A stretch of 14,035 nucleotides of DNA from Stenocarpella maydis (lineage: Eukaryota; Ascomycota; Sordariomycetes; Diaporthales; Diaporthaceae): the NCBI GenBank assembly GCA_002270565.1, contig NQMI01000113.1, forward strand, positions 1-14,035, in the 5' to 3' direction. The notes beneath the pieces were generated by a model. It was not told the origin of the DNA. It made no database searches and was given only the letters and a program-made list of their open reading frames with translations. This document shows, piece by piece, positions 9,151 through 14,035 of this stretch. Position numbers and translations under genes: made by a program. Each line of letters starts with the position of its first letter. The stretch's first letter is position 1.

Positions 9151-9257
9151 ATTAAAGATATAGGCCTAATAGGCCTATAGCATTTAACCCTTACTCTTAA
9201 AATGGAAACATAAGAGAGAAATATAAGTAAAGAAAAGCCCCCNCTATTAGCCCTCTT

Positions 9258-11213
9258 CTAATTCACTAACTCTGCCAGACCTAATAGGCCTAGAAACACC
9301 TGAAATTTAGGTGCTGGAAGGGCTTTTATAAGCCCGTCTACTACCATTTTACTGGTCTTAAGGTATTTGACTTTAAGAGTCCCCTTCTAAACTTTAGTAT
9401 GTAGGTAGTGGTACTTAAGAAGCATATGCTTAGTTCATTGATAGTGTAAAGGGTCCTTAGTAGTGGAGATAGCGCCCGTATTATCTCTATAGAGAATTGT
9501 TAGCCTAGAAATAGGCCTATTTAGTTTTATATAAAGCCCTTGAAGCCACTAGATTTCCTAAGTAGCCTCTATAAGCCCTATAAATTCAGCTTTTAGCATT
9601 AATAATGCTATAGTGCTTCCTCACTTTAATTTCCAGGAAATGGGCCCTCCTCCTAGGGTAAATATATACCTATATGTTGATTTAGAGGAGGCCTTATCCC
9701 CAGTATAGTCGCTATTAGAATAGCCTATAGGCTCTAGGAGAGAGCTCTATAGGGAGTCTTTAAGACCCCTAGCAGAATACCTAATAGCAAGATGTTAATG
9801 GCTATTTAGGTACCTAAATAGGTTCTATGCAGCTACTAAATGCTGAGATTTAGATGCTTAGAAGGCTCTGGCTAGCTACTGGATTAGGAAGCTAATATTA
9901 GGCCTAGTTTGGGTAACTAAATATATAGTGGTACCTACTATAGCCTGAAAGCGCTTATGTTGAATTCAGTCGAGTATAGGCCCTTTAATAGGGCCTAAGT
10001 TGATTAAGTTTGGCTGGAGAGGAATTAAGATAGGCCTAGAACCCTTTAAGTTAAAGGTTCTAATAGCTTCCTTAATATACTGGCTCTAGGAGAGCCATAG
10101 GGTTTGATTAGGGCGGTCCCTAATGATTTAAACACCTAGAAAGAAGCTTATAGGGCCCCTATCTTCTATAGCATATGCCTTATGGATTTAGCGTTTTAGG
10201 GCCTGAATTTTAGAGATTCCAGGCCCTATTATTAGGCAGTTGTTAATATAGGATACTATAAATAGGCCTGATGCCCTTCTATAGAAGACAGCAGAGTCTA
10301 AGAGTAGCGGTTTGAAGCCTAGACCTTTCAAAAGGTTAATAACTATCTATTGCCACTCCCTGGGGGCCTGCTTTGGGCTGTATAGAGCTTTATTTAGCTG
10401 AATTATCTGCTAAGTAGAGGGGTTATAGCTAGCTCTAGCTCATAGCTGTTGAATTTAGCTATTGGTTTGGGCTACAAATTCTTTAAACCCTTTTAGAAGC
10501 TCCATAAAGACCTATTCTTTGAGCGTACTATTTAGGAAGGCATCTATAAAATCAATCTACTTAATTTCCTAGTTAAGAAGAGCAGCTAGTGCTAGTAGTA
10601 CCCTTCAGGTGAGAGGGCTAGAGGTTGAGGCGAAGGTCTCAGTAAAATCTACCCCTTTCCTCTGTTGGAACTCTCTAATTACTAATTGGGCTTTAAATTT
10701 AAAGACCCTATTATTCTTGTCCTTTTTCTCTTGTAGGACTAGTTGACTAGTTATAGGCTTTTAACCTTCTGGAAGCTGATTTAATGGCTAAAATTTAAGG
10801 GTATTTTGCAAAATTAATTGCTTAAATTCGCTGTAGATCGCCTGTGGCCATTTAGCCCTATTAGGGCTTTTTAGCACCTGTTTCCAGGTCTGGGGGGCTG
10901 CAGCGTTTGTAGTACTAAACGCTATTTGGCGTGCTCTTTTGAAAATAGAGTAGACGATCTGTTTGGCGTATGATAGGTCCATTTCTTCAGGTAGAGTTGG
11001 CCCTATACCCTCTGGGGACGACTTTGTAGGGCCTAAATTAGGCCCTATATCCTCTAATTCCCCGGAACCCACAGTGGGGTCCCCTTCTGCAGAAAGTGCA
11101 GGTAAGCCTGAGAGAGGCTCTTCTGGGGGGTCTATTTGAGACCCAGCAGGTATTGTAGGGCCTGAGAGAGGCCCTCCTAGGGGGTCTATTTGAGACCCAN
11201 TTAGGAAACACAC
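9258..11213 (-). pseudogene. Ty1/copia pol remnant: linker, RT, RNase H
   Basis: One frame runs through 652 codons on the minus strand, interrupted by more than a dozen TAG/TAA/TGA codons, mostly at Gln or Trp positions. In order: a Pro/Gly-rich linker; the copia RT entry (WKQVLKSPNRAKWPQAIYSE); ARLV-like and ETFAS motifs; DFIDAFLN (10530-10553); the KALYSPKQAPREW motif; the catalytic box, now YINN (10239-10250) instead of YVDD; the TRPNISF motif; and RNase H with GGGPISW, KAEFIGL and TKHMLLKYHYLH. The frame is shared by the 10788 stop, DFIDAF, YINN, the RNase H box and the final stop at 9258, so there is no net frameshift and damage is mainly transitions. Gag, protease and integrase are absent, so this is a 5'-truncated, dead copy. 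Single ambiguous bases lie at 9243 and 11200. Confidence 0.92.
11106..11199 (-). repeat. 54-bp tandem repeat in the copia linker
   Basis: GCCTGAGAGAGG starts at 11106 and again at 11160, giving one full 54-bp unit and a 40-base second unit cut by the ambiguous base at 11200. In frame it encodes an 18-residue unit containing GSQIDP and PLSG between integrase and RT. The period is a multiple of three, so it keeps the reading frame. Confidence 0.8.
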
Positions 11214-11450
11214 CTTAGTGAGGTACTAAAGATAGCAGCAAGGTAGGGCCTTTAAGAACCACTTGCATCCCAGCAAAAAACAAGTTTATATACATAGTAA
11301 CTAATCACCTAGAGTTTAGATAAGCTATCTTTATAGTACTATAAAATCAGAGCATATTAAAGGGTATTATAAGGTAGGCAGCCTAGAATGCCACTCAGGT
11401 AGCTATAGGGATAATATAGGAAACTATATAGGAGATATAGAATACTGCCT
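11214..11450. other. junction between copia remnant and gypsy remnant
   Basis: Minus-strand similarity to copia fades after the ambiguous base at 11200 and I cannot recognise integrase beyond it. Plus-strand gypsy gag-like sequence seems to begin near 11450. The segment probably holds the truncation point of the copia copy, but its exact position cannot be read. Confidence 0.35.
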
Positions 11451-12330
11451 ACAAGTTAGTACCCTAACCCACACCCCAACTAGTGCTATAGCCAGCACGC
11501 CAAAACCAGCTATACCCTTAACCTAATACTACCCCATCAATCAACAACCCTACCTTAGAGACCAGCCCCATTCACATAAAAGGCAACCCCAGGCCCTATA
11601 GCCCTAGCAAGCTCCAATCTATCCCTAATATTATATTCAGCTAGGGCCTTATAAGGCCCTAGCATAAGGCTCTAGCCTAGCCAGCCTAAAATGGAAAGCC
11701 AAATAAATATACTAATTTCCAAGCCTCCCTAATCTTAGAACTATAGGTAAATAGGCCTATAGGCTATATTAGCAATAGCTAAAAGGCTTAATATAAGATA
11801 TATTAATACCTAAGTACTAAAGCTAAATTTAAAAAATATTTTTTTTTCGAAAAGTAAGAAACTTAATAGGGATTTTAATCCGAAGAAGTTAATCACCTAT
11901 ATAAATTATACCTTTTCCTTAATTGCTTATAAAGAAAAAGGGTAGAATAATCTTATAATGCTTAGGTAAAAAAAGTAGCTAGCCTTTTAGGAAGTTTATT
12001 ATAAACTTTAAGAGTACTCTTATAAAAGTAAGGGAGTATATTTAGGATAATAAGTCTCAGGTAGTATAGCTATACTAGAGTATATTTAAAACCTTAAAGA
12101 ATAAGCTAATTAGTATTATACTACTAATAAGGTTTAAGAAATATATAGCAACTATCTAATAGATTGCCTAAAGGTTTAAGCAGATTGGGGAATTTAAAGT
12201 ACTATATTAGAAACTCTATTATAGTAAATAGGTATCTTATATAATATTAGGTATAATCCTTATATCAGCCTAGTTAGATTCTACCTTAAGCAATTAAAAG
12301 CAGTTAGATTACCTAATAGTAGATATAGAT
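11450..12330 (+). pseudogene. probable Ty3/gypsy gag remnant, upstream part
   Basis: From about 11460 the plus strand reads as a Pro/Gln-rich segment with many TAG/TAA at likely Gln codons. From about 11960 it reads as a helical gag-like segment with SQVV*LY*S and LIRFKKYIATI, followed by Gln-codon stops. Frames are not continuous. The sequence matches the general layout of fungal gypsy gag before the zinc knuckle, and the recognisable knuckle and pol lie downstream on the same strand. The copia solo LTR interrupts it at 12331. The gag call rests mainly on order and style, so it is weaker than the pol call. Confidence 0.5.
12325..12330 (+). repeat. target site duplication, left copy (ATAGAT)
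   Basis: ATAGAT lies directly before the LTR start at 12331 and recurs at 12857-12862 right after its end. Copia elements usually make 5-bp duplications; TAGAT fits that if the LTR ends one base later. A chance match is possible in AT-rich DNA, but its position at both termini supports a duplication. Confidence 0.6.
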
Positions 12331-12856
12331 TGTTAAACGGAACCGCTCAGCAAGGAGTTACCCTAGACTTGCGAGTCAGGCGATTTTCGCTAAGTACGCC
12401 CAGTGCGTGCGTGACGCAAGATAAGTTTGGTGGCCGTGAGTCGATTATTTTGGCCTGCATTTGCACCTTAATTTAGACCTCTTTATTACCCTTATTTCTT
12501 ACCCAAAAAGTATATAACTTAGTGCATTGGATAGCTTGATTTCTGAAGTTTATATGTACTTAATTTGGGCATTGCTAGGGCTATGGTTGGCTAGTTGCTT
12601 GGAACCAAAGATGGTGTGTTGGAAGGGCGAATTTTCCGGCATTTGCAAATTTGCACCAGAGCCTACCGCAGCGTGCCCGCGGGTGAGACGACGTCGGAGG
12701 GTATATAAGGAGGGCTTACAGAAGCCCAACTTAATTCAATACAAAGTTGTCCAGACCATTGTCAATCGTCCCAATTCGCCTCAGAGCACCATACTGCGAC
12801 CCTGCCGAAACACACACACGCTGAACTGAATGCTATTTTATAGCACAATTCATCAG
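12331..12856 (+). mobile_element. solo copia LTR inserted in gypsy gag
   Basis: It starts TGTTAAACGGAACC at 12331 and ends near 12856 (...TTCATCAG), matching the minus-strand LTR at 8550-9142. No polypurine tract precedes it and no copia internal sequence follows. On both sides the plus strand carries gypsy-like sequence, and ATAGAT flanks it, so it is a solo LTR left by LTR-LTR recombination. It holds one copy of the 24-bp unit that is amplified in the other LTR. Many CpG and CpA sites are intact, so it looks less mutated than its host element and is probably younger. A 100-codon frame at 12527-12829 is LTR sequence, not a gene. Confidence 0.82.
12702..12708 (+). promoter_or_regulatory. LTR TATA box (plus strand)
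   Basis: TATATAA in GGGTATATAAGG lies about 150 bases before the LTR end and is preserved in both LTR copies, next to a CG-rich segment. If active it would drive transcription into the remaining gypsy sequence downstream. Confidence 0.55.
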
Positions 12857-12862
12857 ATAGAT
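12857..12862 (+). repeat. target site duplication, right copy (ATAGAT)
   Basis: Matches 12325-12330 immediately after the solo LTR. It is the expected signature of an integrase-mediated insertion that later lost its internal part. Confidence 0.6.
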
Positions 12863-14035
12863 AATAATATTACTATATATAAACTGCTTCTTAAAGAAGG
12901 CCTCCCAAAAGGGGAGGGATAGAAATTACCCTATAAAGGAAGGAAAGCAGCAATTTACTAAATAGGTCTCTAAAGAGGAGAGAGAGAGCTATTTTTAGAA
13001 TGGGCTATATAGGTATTATAATACATTAGAGCACTTTATATATTAATACCTATATATGCCACCCTAGAACCCAGCCCAAACTAAAGGGGATTTAAAAATA
13101 AGTATTAGTACTACCTAGGTAACCTAGCCCTAGCTATCTAAAGAATAAATTAGAAAGTTTAAGCTATTAGAATTAAAAAAAAAGTAGCTCTAGAGTAAAA
13201 TTAGGTCCTAAAATACCAGGAAGCTACTTAATTATCTTTAATCCTAAAAGTTATAAAAATAGAAACCACCCATATTTATATAACTGTTAATAGAATAAAC
13301 TAAAATATTACTCTAATTAATAAAGAGTATAAATACTTCACTATAATTAATAAAGAAACCACCTAATAAATAGGTATTCCTATTCTTCTTATAAAGCTAA
13401 GGAAGATAAAGGAAGTAGTAAAAGGCATAATATAGGCTATAGCTATAGGAATTATAAAGTTTAAACTAAAAATCACAAGCTACTATAAGAACATTATTAC
13501 TTATATAATCTCTAGCCTCTATTTCCTAATAATACTAAATAAGCTATAGCTTATTACTAACCAAATATATTCTATATTTTATAAGGCAAAACTCTAATAT
13601 AGAAGAGCGGAAACTTAGATCCCTTATATAAGCTAATAAGTACTTTTAAGCAGAATTAAAAAACTTAAGGAAGTAAGGTTAGTATTAGGATCTACCCTTC
13701 TCTTATATATAAGGAGAATTAAGCAAACTTATAAGAAAGCTATAGTAGAGCTGGTAGTTTTTATTATTATAATAAAAATATTAATAAAGTACTAAATATA
13801 AAGAAGCCTAAGATAAAAGAAAGCTTCATAAAAAGATTCCTTTAGTATTCTATAATCTATTATTAATTTTTATAAAAAAGTAAGTAAATAAGCTAAACCC
13901 TTATAAACCTAGTATAAACTATAAGATTTACCTTAAAAAAATAAGCAAAAAAAGAGAGGTTACCATATCATTTAGACTACTCTATAATATATCTCAAGAG
14001 GAGTTACTAGTCTTAAAGAAGATACTCTAAGACCT
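12863..14035 (+). pseudogene. Ty3/gypsy remnant: zinc knuckle, retropepsin, RT start
   Basis: Three landmarks appear in the expected gag-pol order. At 13008-13049 the codon spacing is that of a CX2CX4HX4C zinc knuckle, with the His kept and all three Cys codons now TAT/TAC (Tyr). At about 13313-13610 lies a retropepsin-like segment: LINKEYKYFTIIN in place of the usual ALIDSG-type active site, then IGIPILLIKL, a YIIS strand and IILNKL*L in place of the ILG-PWL motif. At about 13840-14035 is the start of the RT region, ending in LLYNISQEELLVLKKIL, the conserved fungal gypsy lead-in. The protease is in a different frame from the knuckle and RT start, so small indels or a former frameshift exist. 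Stops are dense. The rest of RT, RNase H, integrase and LTR lie beyond the window edge. Confidence 0.85.
13008..13049 (+). other. zinc-knuckle relic with Cys to Tyr changes
   Basis: Codons read Y-R-Y-Y-N-T-L-E-H-F-I-Y-*-Y. Placing the Tyr codons 1, 4 and 14 and the His 9 on CX2CX4HX4C fits exactly, and Glu 8 sits where Gly is common. Each change is explained by G to A (TGY to TAY, GGG to GAG). The CCHC box binds nucleic acid in gag proteins; this copy cannot bind zinc. Confidence 0.65.

Noticed and set aside
8550..12856. One element bounded by inverted LTRs, or a foldback transposon
   Set aside because: The minus-strand LTR has a polypurine tract and copia pol beside it, while the plus-strand LTR has its own flanking duplication in gypsy sequence. 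Two separate insertions explain the layout better.

Overview
The window looks like chromosomal DNA of a filamentous ascomycete (Pezizomycotina). The evidence is a short spliced gene with fungal-type splice sites and a CTAAC branch site, decayed Ty1/copia and Ty3/gypsy retrotransposons, and a substitution pattern typical of repeat-induced point mutation (RIP): TAG/TAA stops at former Gln or Trp codons, and catalytic Asp and zinc-binding Cys codons turned into Asn and Tyr. I cannot name the species.

Layout. (1) 1-4845: an extremely AT-rich block with no recognisable gene. It holds an 8-bp minisatellite with overlapping inverted repeats around a GGCCGGCC, a 60-bp dispersed direct repeat, a stretch that switches from A-rich to T-rich at a telomere-like motif, and a long TTTA-type microsatellite. 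(2) About 4846-7430: a gene island of normal composition with a single gene, a two-exon Fe(II)/2-oxoglutarate dioxygenase of the TauD/TfdA family (361 aa). Its upstream region has a cluster of CGCC elements. (3) 7430-8549: moderately AT-rich, RIP-like, no recognisable coding. (4) 8550-11213, minus strand: the 3' part of a Ty1/copia element (linker, reverse transcriptase, RNase H, polypurine tract, 3' LTR). Many stops interrupt it, but one frame holds through 652 codons. (5) About 11450-14035 and beyond the edge, plus strand: a RIP-damaged Ty3/gypsy element (gag, zinc knuckle, retropepsin, start of RT). A solo LTR of the same copia family as in (4) is inserted in its gag region at 12331-12856, flanked by an ATAGAT direct repeat.

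The intact gene sits between two mutated repeat blocks and keeps GC-rich codons and all catalytic residues, so it has escaped the mutation process that affected its surroundings. The best evolutionary signals are the nested-insertion order, the uneven divergence of the two copia LTRs, and RIP lesions at catalytic and zinc-binding codons. I found no previously undescribed multi-gene system.
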